A stretch of 64,000 bases of DNA from an uncultured Alphaproteobacteria bacterium (GCA_902537215.1 CACBAM010000008.1:30582-94581), one strand, 5' to 3'; counted from the first letter of the stretch, positions 36,365 to 44,960 are shown. A program made the numbers and translations. Notes: generated by a model not told the origin, from the sequence alone.

Positions 36365-39293
36365 GTTGTTTGATTCCTTCCGGATCTACAAAGTGGGGCG
36401 ACACAATCTCTACTTCTGTTGTTTTGTTTTGAAGTAGATTTACAGCAAGCACCTTCTCACCAATTCTTGTTTTACCGCGTTCAATAAACCCTAAACCTAT
36501 GTAGTGACCAAGTGTTGGAGAGAACGCCACTGAAGATAGCCAACCTTCATCATTCTCCATTGTAGGGGTTTTGCCTGCTGAAATCAGATGTGATCCAGCT
36601 TCAAGTTTTTCGCTACGTTGAACAGGCTGAAAGCCAGACATCGTTGCGATATTAGATCCATTGAAGCCTTCTCTCTCAGATAGCATATTTCCTATGCTGT
36701 CCGCTTTTTTTGATATCATCCTTGATAAGCCAAGGTTCTGCGCGGTTGTATGACCATTTATCTCATTACCAGCAGCATGACCTTTTTCTATTCGCATAAC
36801 TCCTAATGCTTCAGTTCCATAGGGAACGGCTTTGAACTCTTTACCCGCTGAAAGAAGGGCATCAAATAAAGCATTTCCATATTGTGTAGGAACGGCAATT
36901 TCATAAGCTAATTCCCCAGAGAAGGAAATTCGAAAAAGCCTTGCCATAACGCCGCCACAGATGGTGAGCTCGCGACAAGCCATGAATGGAAAATTTGCAT
37001 TAGTTATATCTTTTGGTTTATCGACAATCTTTTGCAATAATCTGCGAGAGTTTGGTCCAGCGACCGAATACTGGGCCCAAGAATCTGTAGTAGAAATTAA
37101 ATGAACATCTAGATTTGGAAGGAGGCACTGTCGAACAAATTCTAAATTTCTAAAAACTAAAGCGGCATTAGCGGTCGTAGTTGTCATTATAAAATGATTT
37201 TCACCTAACCTTGCAGTAGTCCCATCATCATATGCAACGCCATCTTCTCTTAACATTAATCCGTAACGTACTCTATTGATAGGTAATTTAGCAAAGGCAT
37301 TTGTGTATACAAAATTTAAAAACTCTAAGCAGTCTTTGCCTTGAATATCGATTTTTCCAAGTGTAGTTACATCGCAAATTCCAACAGAATTTCTTGTCTG
37401 TAAAACCTCTCTATCGACACTTTGCCGCCAAAATGTTTCGCCCTCCTCTGGAAACCATTGAGCTCGTAACCAGTTCCCTGTCTCTACAAAAACTGCATTT
37501 CGTTTAAAGGCAACATTATGTGATGGGGGTAACCTTGTTGGTCTAAAATCCTTTCCCTTAGAACGTCCAGCAAAAGCCGATATAGCAACAGGTACATAAG
37601 GTGGTCTAAAAATAGTAGTGCCTACTTCAGAAATATTCGTTCCCTTCAATTTAGCCATAGACGCTAACCCAAGGATATTAGATGTTTTTCCCTGATCGGT
37701 TGCCATACCCAACGTGGAGTATCGCTTTAAATGTTCCACACTTTTAAAACCCTCTCTGAAACTTAACTCTATATCTTTTTGGGTAACATCGTTTTGCAAA
37801 TCTATAAAGGAGTTAGAGGGATTTGAACTACTAACAAGATCAAGTGAGCAGCTATACTGCTCTTTAGAGCTAGTTAGTGTAATACGGTTAGGCATGCTCA
37901 AACCAATTTTTTTAATCAAAGATAAAATAACTCTATTTGTATCTGAAATGATATTTTGGATTTCAAATATTCCTCTCGCAGCCCCCACGGGAATTATTTT
38001 GTCTTTTTGCGCATTATCAACTGATAGAAAGTTCTTGTAAATATTATCCCAAACGGGTTTACCTCGCTTGTGGCATGTCAAATGAATGTTGGAACTCCAC
38101 CCTCCTGATACTGCAAGACAGTCAACATTCAATTTTGATCCTGAACTTAACTTAATTGCTTTAATACCTTTTCTCCCATATGTTTTTGTAATTGTTTGTC
38201 CCAGGTAAGATGAAATGCTTGAAGACGGCGCTTCAATCTCTTTCCGAGTATCAATTACTGCCTTAATTTCAAGCCCCATATTTTTTAGATCATCAGCTGT
38301 CTTCCACCCATCATCATTATTTGTGTAGATTGCAATTTTTTGACCATAGTGGGCACCAAACCTATTTGCATAAGTTCTTACCGATCCCGCAAGCATTATA
38401 CCGGGTCTATCGTTTTGAGGAAATGCAATCGAGCGCTCAATAGCTCCAGACGCTAAGATGCAGTATTTGGTATATATCTTCCAATTTATCTGTCTTGGTT
38501 TGGAACTTTTTTCTAATATATGATCAGTTTTTTTCTCGATGGCTGCGAATATACCATGATCAAAAGCAGCAAAGACCGTGGTTCTATTTAGGATTCGAAC
38601 ATTATTTAAACTTTTTAATTTTTTTACTGCTTGACCAATCCAAATTGAAGATTGTTTGCCATTAATACCCAACCTTTCTGAATTGAGTCTTCCACCCAAA
38701 ATAAAGTCTTCTTCGACAATTAAAACTTCACTCCCTGTTTCTGCCAAGAGAAGGGCAGACATTAACCCTGAGATACCAGATCCAATTATTAGAAAGTCAC
38801 AATGGAGATACCCCTTGTCATAATGTGACGGATCCGCCTTTAGTGATAATTTTCCTAAACCTGCGGCTCTTCTAATAATTGGTTCGTATAATTTTTCCCA
38901 AAATCTTCGAGGCCACATAAACGTCTTGTAATAGAAACCTGCACCTATGAAATTTTTTAGCAAATCGTTTATTGCCATGAGGTCAAAATTAACTGACCCT
39001 AAAAAATTTTGGCTCGAGCCTTTAAGACCATCAAATAACTCTATGTTGGTAGCTTTGGTATTTGGTTCTTTATATGGGCCATCTCCAAGCTCTACCAATG
39101 CATTTGGTTCTTCAGATCCGGCGCTAAAAATGCCTCTTGGACGATGATATTTGAAAGATCTTCCAACAATTTTAACGTTGTTGGCAATAAGTGCAGAAGC
39201 TAACGTATCACCTTTATAGCCGAAATATTTTTTCCCATTAAAAGTAAAAGATAGTTTTTGTTTATTTGTTATTGGATGTGAACTATTTCGCAT
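36357..39293 (-). CDS. soxA: Sarcosine oxidase alpha subunit
   Basis: Large subunit of heterotetrameric sarcosine oxidase, 978 aa. It has an N-terminal ferredoxin-like region (GDTLASALIANNV, then RSFKYHRPRGIFSAG) and a dinucleotide-binding domain (FLIIGSGISGLMSALLLAETG near residue 167). From about 600 follows a GcvT-like tetrahydrofolate domain (GICDVTTLGKIDIQGKD, RYGLMLREDGVAYDDGT, GYEI-like GELAYEIAVP). It would transfer the sarcosine methyl as methylene-THF. The gene overlaps soxD by 11 bases. Between about residues 225 and 400 the sequence is less conserved than I would expect, but no frame break was seen. Confidence 0.93.
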   Translation of the reverse strand: MRNSSHPITNKQKLSFTFNGKKYFGYKGDTLASALIANNVKIVGRSFKYHRPRGIFSAGSEEPNALVELGDGPYKEPNTKATNIELFDGLKGSSQNFLGSVNFDLMAINDLLKNFIGAGFYYKTFMWPRRFWEKLYEPIIRRAAGLGKLSLKADPSHYDKGYLHCDFLIIGSGISGLMSALLLAETGSEVLIVEEDFILGGRLNSERLGINGKQSSIWIGQAVKKLKSLNNVRILNRTTVFAAFDHGIFAAIEKKTDHILEKSSKPRQINWKIYTKYCILASGAIERSIAFPQNDRPGIMLAGSVRTYANRFGAHYGQKIAIYTNNDDGWKTADDLKNMGLEIKAVIDTRKEIEAPSSSISSYLGQTITKTYGRKGIKAIKLSSGSKLNVDCLAVSGGWSSNIHLTCHKRGKPVWDNIYKNFLSVDNAQKDKIIPVGAARGIFEIQNIISDTNRVILSLIKKIGLSMPNRITLTSSKEQYSCSLDLVSSSNPSNSFIDLQNDVTQKDIELSFREGFKSVEHLKRYSTLGMATDQGKTSNILGLASMAKLKGTNISEVGTTIFRPPYVPVAISAFAGRSKGKDFRPTRLPPSHNVAFKRNAVFVETGNWLRAQWFPEEGETFWRQSVDREVLQTRNSVGICDVTTLGKIDIQGKDCLEFLNFVYTNAFAKLPINRVRYGLMLREDGVAYDDGTTARLGENHFIMTTTTANAALVFRNLEFVRQCLLPNLDVHLISTTDSWAQYSVAGPNSRRLLQKIVDKPKDITNANFPFMACRELTICGGVMARLFRISFSGELAYEIAVPTQYGNALFDALLSAGKEFKAVPYGTEALGVMRIEKGHAAGNEINGHTTAQNLGLSRMISKKADSIGNMLSEREGFNGSNIATMSGFQPVQRSEKLEAGSHLISAGKTPTMENDEGWLSSVAFSPTLGHYIGLGFIERGKTRIGEKVLAVNLLQNKTTEVEIVSPHFVDPEGIKQRG

Positions 39294-39567
39294 TTGCTTT
39301 TCTTTTAAGATATCGAGCTAGCTCAACTTTTAAAATTTCATGGGTTACGGTATTTCTTGTTACCACAAGCCAAGATCTATCACCTTGCTCATGGTACCAG
39401 AGCTCTTTATGTACCCCCGCAGGATTTTTTCGCAAATAGCCATAATCTATAAATTTAGTCTTAGAATTTTTACTCTTCCAATTTGGTCTATTAAGTAACT
39501 TTGCATCACCCATATAAATGAATTCGGATGAGTCCCTAAGGCCTAGTAATGGATGATCAATAAGCAT
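39283..39567 (-). CDS. soxD: Sarcosine oxidase delta subunit lacking the zinc-site cysteines
   Basis: Delta subunit, 94 aa. The order and the segments EFIYMGDAKLLNRP, LRKNPAGVHKELWYHEQGDRSWLVVTRNTVTHEI identify SoxD. Characterised SoxD proteins hold zinc with an N-terminal Cys-Pro-x-Cys pair, a histidine and a further cysteine in an H-x3-C arrangement. Here the N-terminal motif is HPLLG, and the later motif is HEQGD. Only the histidine remains and the protein has no cysteine at all. The overall fold appears retained. Confidence 0.88.
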   Translation of the reverse strand: MLIDHPLLGLRDSSEFIYMGDAKLLNRPNWKSKNSKTKFIDYGYLRKNPAGVHKELWYHEQGDRSWLVVTRNTVTHEILKVELARYLKRKANAK

Positions 39568-39581
39568 TTTTTATCCTCATT

Positions 39582-40832
39582 TTAATGCAAGTTGGGTTGG
39601 TTGCCTTGGCCTTTTTCGTCTATCAACCTACCTTTTTCAAACCTATTAAACAAAAAATCTTTGGCATCATGATGTGATGTTCCAGTTGCCAAAAGATGTG
39701 CATAGCAAAAGCCACTTGCTGGAGTTGCTTTGAAGCCTCCATAGCACCAGCCACCGTTAAAATATAAGTTTTTTATCTTTGTTTTATCAATAATTGGGGA
39801 TCCATCCATTGACATATCCATTATCCCTCCCCAAATCCTAAGAAGCCTAGCGCGTCCGATCATTGGCATCAGAGCCACTCCTCCTTCACACACATCTTCT
39901 ATTACCGGTAGGTTTCCTCTTTGTGCGTAGGAGTTATAGCCATCAATGTCACCTCCAAAAACTAATCCGCCCTTATTAGATTGGCTCACATAAAAATGAC
40001 CAGCTCCGAAAGTAATTACTCCTGGAATTACAGGTTTCAAGCCTTCCGATACAAAAGCTTGCAAAACATGACTTTCTATAGGTAGGTTTATTCCAATCTT
40101 GCCCATTACTTGACTTGATGATCCAGCAACGCAGACTCCAACCTTTTTACTTTTAATTACTCCCTTTGTAGTTTCAACTCCATAGCAGCGTCCATTTTTG
40201 ACCAGGAAATTAGTTGCCTCACAATTTTCTATTATATCAACGCCACGTGAGTCCGCTTCTTTAGCATAACCCCATGCTACTGCATCATGTCTTACAGTTC
40301 CTCCTCTTGGCTGCCATAAACCACCCTTAATGGGAAACCTAGAATTCTGAAAATCTAGAAAAGGAACTATTTTCTTTAGATCGTTTACTCCTAACAGTGA
40401 GGCATCCGCCCCTGACATAAGCATCGCATTGCCGCGCCTTACAAAAGCGTCTCTCTGACTATCTGAATGAAAGATATTTAAAACACCCCTCTGACTTACC
40501 ATTGAATTATAGTTTAATTCTTGCTCTAAATTTTCCCAAAGTTTTAGAGAGAACTCATAAAAAGGTTGGTTTTGGGGTAATAGGTAGTTAGATCGTATGA
40601 TCGTCGTATTCCTACCTATGTTTCCAGATCCAAGCCAGCCTTTTTCAACAACTGCGATATTAGTAATTTTAAATTTCTCTGCGAGATAATAGGCCGTTGC
40701 TAAGCCGTGCCCACCTCCACCAACTATAATTATGTCATAACTCTTTTTCGGATCGGGGTTCCTCCACAAGGGTTTCCAACCCATGTTACCTCTTAATCCT
40801 TCCCATAAGACTTTAATTCCAGAATATTTCAT
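39582..40832 (-). CDS. soxB: Sarcosine oxidase beta subunit
   Basis: Catalytic flavoprotein subunit, 416 aa, oxidising sarcosine to glycine. The FAD motif IIIVGGGGHGLATAYYLAEK is at about residues 34-53, with GWLGSGNIGRNTTIIRSNY typical of the heterotetrameric type. The histidine expected to carry covalent FMN is in GGTVRHDAVAWGYA near 185. The C-terminal FNGGWCYGGFKATPASG segment completes the FAD site. It is first in the operon and faces the amidotransferase gene across a divergent region. Confidence 0.95.
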   Translation of the reverse strand: MKYSGIKVLWEGLRGNMGWKPLWRNPDPKKSYDIIIVGGGGHGLATAYYLAEKFKITNIAVVEKGWLGSGNIGRNTTIIRSNYLLPQNQPFYEFSLKLWENLEQELNYNSMVSQRGVLNIFHSDSQRDAFVRRGNAMLMSGADASLLGVNDLKKIVPFLDFQNSRFPIKGGLWQPRGGTVRHDAVAWGYAKEADSRGVDIIENCEATNFLVKNGRCYGVETTKGVIKSKKVGVCVAGSSSQVMGKIGINLPIESHVLQAFVSEGLKPVIPGVITFGAGHFYVSQSNKGGLVFGGDIDGYNSYAQRGNLPVIEDVCEGGVALMPMIGRARLLRIWGGIMDMSMDGSPIIDKTKIKNLYFNGGWCYGGFKATPASGFCYAHLLATGTSHHDAKDFLFNRFEKGRLIDEKGQGNQPNLH

Positions 40833-40878
40833 CGTTTTGTAATTTCTATTAATTTCAAAATAATTTTATATTATATAT

Positions 40879-40937
40879 TTTGTCGTTATAGTTTCGGTCG
40901 ATTAGATATAGTTTCAAAACATGTTGTTCACGACAAA
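40879..40937. promoter_or_regulatory. Repeat-rich divergent control region, soxB / amidotransferase
   Basis: Two direct repeats TATAGTTTC (40887-40895 and 40907-40915) are spaced exactly 20 bases apart. They are flanked by an inverted pair, TTTGTCG (40879-40885) and CGACAAA (40931-40937). Spacing near two helical turns suggests cooperative regulator binding. The region is the only promoter-sized gap for the six-gene sox-fhs-folD operon. No regulator gene is adjacent. Confidence 0.4.
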
Positions 40938-41014
40938 TAAAACTTCTCCAACTTTTGATTTTTATAAAATATATTTATTATCAAATGGAATGAAAAGTAA
41001 AGAAAGTAAGAAAA

Positions 41015-41737
41015 ATTAAGATTCTCGTAATTAACCATGTCCCAGAGGTCAATCTAGGATCCTATGAGGAATTTATTAGGTCTGATAGACACTACTTTGA
41101 ACGATTTTATTTTTCTTCATTTAAAAAACCACCCTCTGTCGACAAATATGATGCTTTGTGGGTTATGGGTGGTCCTATGAATGTTTGGGAAGAAAATAGA
41201 TATCCTTGGTTAGTCCAAGAAAAGTTATTTATCAAGAATTGGGTTTTGAAGCTGGAAAAACCATTTTTCGGGATTTGTTTAGGGCATCAATTACTTGGTG
41301 AAGCTTTAGGTGCTCTAGTAGTCAAGTCACAAACTCCGGAGATTGGGTTTAAGGAGATCTCTGTGAATCGAAAATTACCTTTAAACAATTTATTTAGGAA
41401 CTTTTCTGAAGATATGCGTGTTTTGCAAGGCCACTCAGCTGAAATATCCAATTTTTCAAAAAAAAAGGTATCAGTGCTAGCTTCTTCAGACAACTGTTCA
41501 ATTCAAGCACTTTCATATTTAAATCACGCATTTTCTGTCCAGTTTCACCCAGAAGTTATTGACGATACGATTCAAAATTGGATAACTATTCCAAAAATAA
41601 AGCAAGATTTTAACGACGCTCTTGGTCCAAACGGTATTGAAGAGATAATTAAGTATCAACAAAAAAATAGGCGATCACTTATTAATGGAGCAAAGCTTAT
41701 TTATGAAAACTGGCTGAACCTTATTGAAAAAAATTGA
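41015..41737 (+). CDS. Class I glutamine amidotransferase (GMP-synthase-like), start unclear
   Basis: Stand-alone glutamine amidotransferase domain, about 240 aa. The nucleophile cysteine is in FFGICLGHQLLGEALGA, the catalytic histidine and glutamate are in VQFHPEV, and VMGGPMNVWEENRYPWL is typical of the GuaA-like subgroup. Codons from 41015 encode the family's first strand (IKILVINHVPEVNLGSYEEF), yet the frame holds no ATG, GTG or TTG between the stop at 40991 and 41156. Either ATT at 41015 is the start, or the true start is the ATG at 40990 and one base is extra in the A-run 41011-41015; removing one A joins the frames exactly. In this position it may process a gamma-glutamyl intermediate, but that is speculative. 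Confidence 0.7.
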   Translation: MKILVINHVPEVNLGSYEEFIRSDRHYFERFYFSSFKKPPSVDKYDALWVMGGPMNVWEENRYPWLVQEKLFIKNWVLKLEKPFFGICLGHQLLGEALGALVVKSQTPEIGFKEISVNRKLPLNNLFRNFSEDMRVLQGHSAEISNFSKKKVSVLASSDNCSIQALSYLNHAFSVQFHPEVIDDTIQNWITIPKIKQDFNDALGPNGIEEIIKYQQKNRRSLINGAKLIYENWLNLIEKN

Positions 41738-41745
41738 TTTTCTTA

Positions 41746-42135
41746 TTACTCGAGTGATTTATACACACTTAATTCAAGCCATAACTTTTCTGCAAGCTCA
41801 TTTGCATCCCCAATTCTCAATGATAGGCCTCTTGTAATAGCAACTAAGACAGGGTCGGCCTCATCTAACTTTTTTTGTAGATTAGCCCAGTCAATTTCAT
41901 ACACAACACAGTAAGTTTTTGCCTTGGCCGTTACTGTTCGAGGAGAATTGATTACTCTTCCTACTTCACCAAAAATTTCTCCAGGTCCAAGGTTTCCAAG
42001 CTCGAGTCCGTGTTTAGATCTTATACTGATATGCCCACTGTGAATTAGATAAACGTTTTTTGCCTCATCTCCGATAGAATAAATTAGAGCTCCCTCGTTA
42101 AATTTTAGCTGCTTATGTTTAAATTTAGGTAACAC
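41746..42135 (-). CDS. Cyclic-nucleotide-binding domain protein
   Basis: Single CNB (CAP-type) domain, 129 aa, no DNA-binding helix-turn-helix. The phosphate-binding cassette GPGEIFGEVGRVINSPRTVTA (residues about 51-71) keeps the glutamate that binds the ribose and the arginine that binds the phosphate. Its start is nine bases after the cyclase gene, so the two are probably co-expressed. It would be a receptor for the nucleotide made by its neighbour, with an unknown partner. Confidence 0.85.
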   Translation of the reverse strand: MLPKFKHKQLKFNEGALIYSIGDEAKNVYLIHSGHISIRSKHGLELGNLGPGEIFGEVGRVINSPRTVTAKAKTYCVVYEIDWANLQKKLDEADPVLVAITRGLSLRIGDANELAEKLWLELSVYKSLE

Positions 42136-42144
42136 TTTTTCCCT

Positions 42145-43470
42145 CTATTGATGATTTTCAACTTCGAATAATTCCCAATCACCTTCAAGGCCTTTCAGAG
42201 AATAGTTCCCCATCGATGTAACAGAGAATTTTGTTCGCCCTAGTAGATCTTTCAAATTTTTAGTGATGATAACTGTATTACTTTGACATTTTTCTAACGC
42301 TCTTGCTGCAATATTGACAGCTATTCCAGTTATGTCATCATTCCTCCATACTACTTCACCGACATGCAAGCTACATCTAATTTTCAACTCAATTTCATTT
42401 AATTTTTCAATGCTAGACATTGCACTTTCAATAGATCTTGCAGGTCCGTCAAAAACTGCTAATACCCCATCGCCTGTGTTTTTCACTAATTTGCCATTGA
42501 ACCTTTCAATAGTATTTCTCATTATTTCATCGTGTTTGTTCATTTTTGCTGACCATTGTTTATCACCCATTTCGGTCATCTGTTTGGTTGAGTTCTCGAT
42601 ATCAGTAAATAGAATCGTAGCGAGGTTTCTATCAGCCGCTTTTAAATCACTATTTGCTTCGGAAAAAAATGATATCAAGTCTTTCACAATATTTTCTCTT
42701 TCTTCATACCAAGGTAGATGTCCTCCAATCGGATACTCAATGTACTTTGCGCCTGGAATATTATCTGCTAAATATCTTCCGTTCAGTTTTGAAATAGTAG
42801 CATCATCTCTGGAATGCAACACAAGAACTGGCAAATTAATATCAGGTAAAGTGTTCCTTACATCGATCTTAGAAAGAAGTTCTAAAATACTTTGGAGTGT
42901 TTTAGGGTTGCAGACCATTCTTTCTAACTTTGCAAGAAATCCTTTTTTTTCTGGCATTTTTTGTGGACAAAAATAATAGCCAGAATTGCCAGACCCCCAA
43001 CTTGATAACATATTCTCTAACATTACCTCATACTCAGGTACAAATTTATAGTCGTCTGCTTTAGTAAATTTAGCAGTACCTCCAAATACCGCAACAGATT
43101 TCACTTTATCGGTGTGAGTAGCTGCGTATACTAGAGATATTGCAGCGCCTTCGGATAGTCCAAAAAGAAAAAATTGATTCAAATTTTCTGCTGCTACTAT
43201 GGCAGAAATATCATCCATTCTTTCCTCAAGGTTTGGTGCTGACGAGTCTCTATCTGATAACCCCTGGCCTCTCTTATCAAAAATAATAAGCCTGAAGGAC
43301 TTACTTAATTCTCTAATCCAAGCAAGGTACTCGTTATCTTCAAGCACAGCCTCTAGATGCGAGATCATTCCTGGCACATACACAAGTGTATCTTCGGATG
43401 AGCCCCAAACCTGGTAAGCAATAGTAAGTCCACCGGTTTCAGTATATCTTAAGACGTATTCCTCTTCCAT
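42145..43470 (-). CDS. Alpha/beta-hydrolase fused to a class III nucleotide cyclase
   Basis: Two-domain protein, 441 aa. Residues 1 to about 265 are an alpha/beta hydrolase: oxyanion region VPGMISHLE, nucleophile elbow GLSEGAAISL, aspartate in LHSRDDATI and histidine in IGGHLPWY. Residues from about 278 form a class III cyclase: first metal aspartate in ATILFTDIENSTK, second metal site in KNTGDGVLAVFDGP, and VNIAARALE. The architecture resembles mycobacterial Rv1900c (LipJ). The hydrolase may sense a small ligand and control cAMP or cGMP synthesis for the adjacent CNB protein. No membrane segment is present. Confidence 0.88.
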   Translation of the reverse strand: MEEEYVLRYTETGGLTIAYQVWGSSEDTLVYVPGMISHLEAVLEDNEYLAWIRELSKSFRLIIFDKRGQGLSDRDSSAPNLEERMDDISAIVAAENLNQFFLFGLSEGAAISLVYAATHTDKVKSVAVFGGTAKFTKADDYKFVPEYEVMLENMLSSWGSGNSGYYFCPQKMPEKKGFLAKLERMVCNPKTLQSILELLSKIDVRNTLPDINLPVLVLHSRDDATISKLNGRYLADNIPGAKYIEYPIGGHLPWYEERENIVKDLISFFSEANSDLKAADRNLATILFTDIENSTKQMTEMGDKQWSAKMNKHDEIMRNTIERFNGKLVKNTGDGVLAVFDGPARSIESAMSSIEKLNEIELKIRCSLHVGEVVWRNDDITGIAVNIAARALEKCQSNTVIITKNLKDLLGRTKFSVTSMGNYSLKGLEGDWELFEVENHQ

Positions 43471-43531
43471 GAGCTAAATGATACAGAAAATCATTGATAA
43501 GTGATATAGATAAACGGTTTTCTTTTAAATT

Positions 43532-43569
43532 ATTTGTTGAAATACCTGTGGTATTTTTCTAAAACAAAT
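43532..43569. promoter_or_regulatory. Nested dyad upstream of the Calvin-cycle operon
   Basis: AAATACC (43540-43546) and GGTATTT (43550-43556) form a perfect 7-3-7 palindrome around TGT. It is enclosed by a second pair, ATTTGTT (43532-43538) and AACAAAT (43563-43569). The block lies between the divergently transcribed cyclase gene and the cbb operon. It may be a regulator site or a leader hairpin. Confidence 0.4.
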
Positions 43570-43579
43570 AGAGGGGGAC

Positions 43580-43594
43580 ATTGTTGTAAACAAT
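43580..43594. promoter_or_regulatory. LysR-type operator candidate (T-N11-A) before the cbb operon
   Basis: ATTGTT-GTA-AACAAT is a perfect 6-3-6 palindrome that contains the T-N11-A core expected of LysR-type regulators such as CbbR. It ends 12 bases before the GGAGG ribosome-binding site of the first gene. No cbbR gene is in the window, so this is a motif-based suggestion. Confidence 0.4.
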
Positions 43595-43616
43595 TTTATT
43601 ACAATGGAGGCCTCTA

Positions 43617-43922
43617 CTGACTCTCTACGCATTGCTAGGATACGCTTTTGTTGCCTTGGTAGTGACATTTTTTATCAGGCCGTTTATTAATATAGAGCGT
43701 TCGATATTCGCTTATTTTGCTCCCTTTGGATTGGTTTACATCGTGTTAATGTTTTTTGCTCCAACTGATAATTTTTCGGCGGGTTGGCATAGGTATATTG
43801 GGATAACCATCGGTGCGCTATTACTTGTGCTTTTCTACGTAAAGGTAAGAAGTTATGTAAATAAAAAAAGGTATGAAGAGGAACTTGCAAGGGCTGCAAT
43901 GGAGGAAGCTGAAAACTCGTGA
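43617..43922 (+). CDS. Small membrane protein leading the cbb operon, probable CTG start
   Basis: Protein of about 101 aa that I do not recognise. A near-perfect ribosome-binding site GGAGG (43606-43610) is followed six bases later by CTG at 43617, in frame; the first usual start codon is a TTG at 43632, 21 bases from the site. The product has about three hydrophobic segments (LGYAFVALVVTFFI, SIFAYFAPFGLVYIVLMFF, IGITIGALLLVLFYV) and ends in a charged helix KKRYEEELARAAMEEAE. It is 30 bases upstream of cbbF on the same strand and may be co-transcribed with it. Confidence 0.6.
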   Translation: MTLYALLGYAFVALVVTFFIRPFINIERSIFAYFAPFGLVYIVLMFFAPTDNFSAGWHRYIGITIGALLLVLFYVKVRSYVNKKRYEEELARAAMEEAENS

Positions 43923-43952
43923 AGATTTGCTAAAAGATTTATAGGAATAAAA

Positions 43953-44954
43953 GTGATTATAGATTTAAAAAATGTCGTTAGTGATCCGAGGGTTGCAAAA
44001 ATTCTAACAACTCTATGCTCCGGTGCTATTCGTCTTGATAAAGAAATTTCCTTAAGTGACCCTGGGGGAGCTCATAGACTTTCAGTTGGCTTAAATTCTG
44101 ATGGGGATAGTCAAAAACAGCTTGATGTAATTGCTGATAATATTTTTTACAGTTCATTAGAGGCTGCAGGAGTAGGCTTTTATGTGTCCGAGGAACGTGA
44201 AGCCATAGAAACGCTTAACAATAACGACGATTTAGGAGTAGCTATAGACCCACTAGACGGATCCTCTAACATTGACTGTAATGTTTCGATTGGAACAATT
44301 TTCTCTATTAAGAAAGTGAAGAATAAAAGCTGTCCTCAAGATGATTTCTTTCTGTTAGGAAACTATCTGGCTAGTGGGTACTTTCTTTATGGGCCCCAGA
44401 CATTATTGGTTTTTACGGTTGGTAATGGTATCGTTAAGTTTCTGCTTAATGTAGAAGATAATCAATTTGTTTCCGTAAAATCAGATCTGAAGATTCCTGA
44501 ACAAACTCAAGAGTACGCTATTAATAGTTCAAATTCCAGATATTGGCCCACACCTGTAAGAAGTTACATAGAAGAGTTAATAGATGGTGCCGTTGGTCCT
44601 CGAAAAAAAAATTATAATACACGATGGGTTGCTTCTTTAGTTGCCGAGACCCATAGAATATTGGAAAGGGGAGGAGTGTTCCTCTATCCAGGCGATGATA
44701 GGGAAGGCTACTCAGAAGGGCGATTAAGGAAAATATACGAGTGCGGTCCTATAGCATATTTAATCGAACAAGCTCTAGGATTAGCAACAAATGGAATAGA
44801 GCCAATAGTTGGTTTGACCGCAGAAAATTTACATCAAAGAACACCCTTTGTGTTTGGATCTAAAGAAGAAGTTGAAACTATAAAAAAGTTTTATGAAGAT
44901 CCTAAAAGTGCTCATGCACCTCTTTTTAGAACTCGAGGACTATTTAATAGGTAA
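43953..44954 (+). CDS. cbbF: Fructose-1,6-bisphosphatase, class I
   Basis: Regenerates fructose 6-phosphate in the Calvin cycle, 333 aa, GTG start with a TAGGA ribosome-binding site. The metal-site motif AIDPLDGSSNIDCNVSIGTIFSI near residue 97 is diagnostic, and the substrate region RKIYECGPIAYLIEQALG near 256 is intact. First enzyme gene of the cbb run, six bases before prk. Confidence 0.95.
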   Translation: MIIDLKNVVSDPRVAKILTTLCSGAIRLDKEISLSDPGGAHRLSVGLNSDGDSQKQLDVIADNIFYSSLEAAGVGFYVSEEREAIETLNNNDDLGVAIDPLDGSSNIDCNVSIGTIFSIKKVKNKSCPQDDFFLLGNYLASGYFLYGPQTLLVFTVGNGIVKFLLNVEDNQFVSVKSDLKIPEQTQEYAINSSNSRYWPTPVRSYIEELIDGAVGPRKKNYNTRWVASLVAETHRILERGGVFLYPGDDREGYSEGRLRKIYECGPIAYLIEQALGLATNGIEPIVGLTAENLHQRTPFVFGSKEEVETIKKFYEDPKSAHAPLFRTRGLFNR

Positions 44955-44960
44955 TAATAA

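Noticed and set aside
36357..39293. Possible fusion of two separate genes in soxA
   Set aside because: Length and domain order (ferredoxin-like, dinucleotide-binding, GcvT-like) are normal for a heterotetrameric sarcosine oxidase alpha subunit.
42314..42976. 220-codon plus-strand frame opposite the hydrolase-cyclase gene
   Set aside because: The cyclase motifs on the other strand are intact; this frame has no ribosome-binding site and a shadow-like composition.
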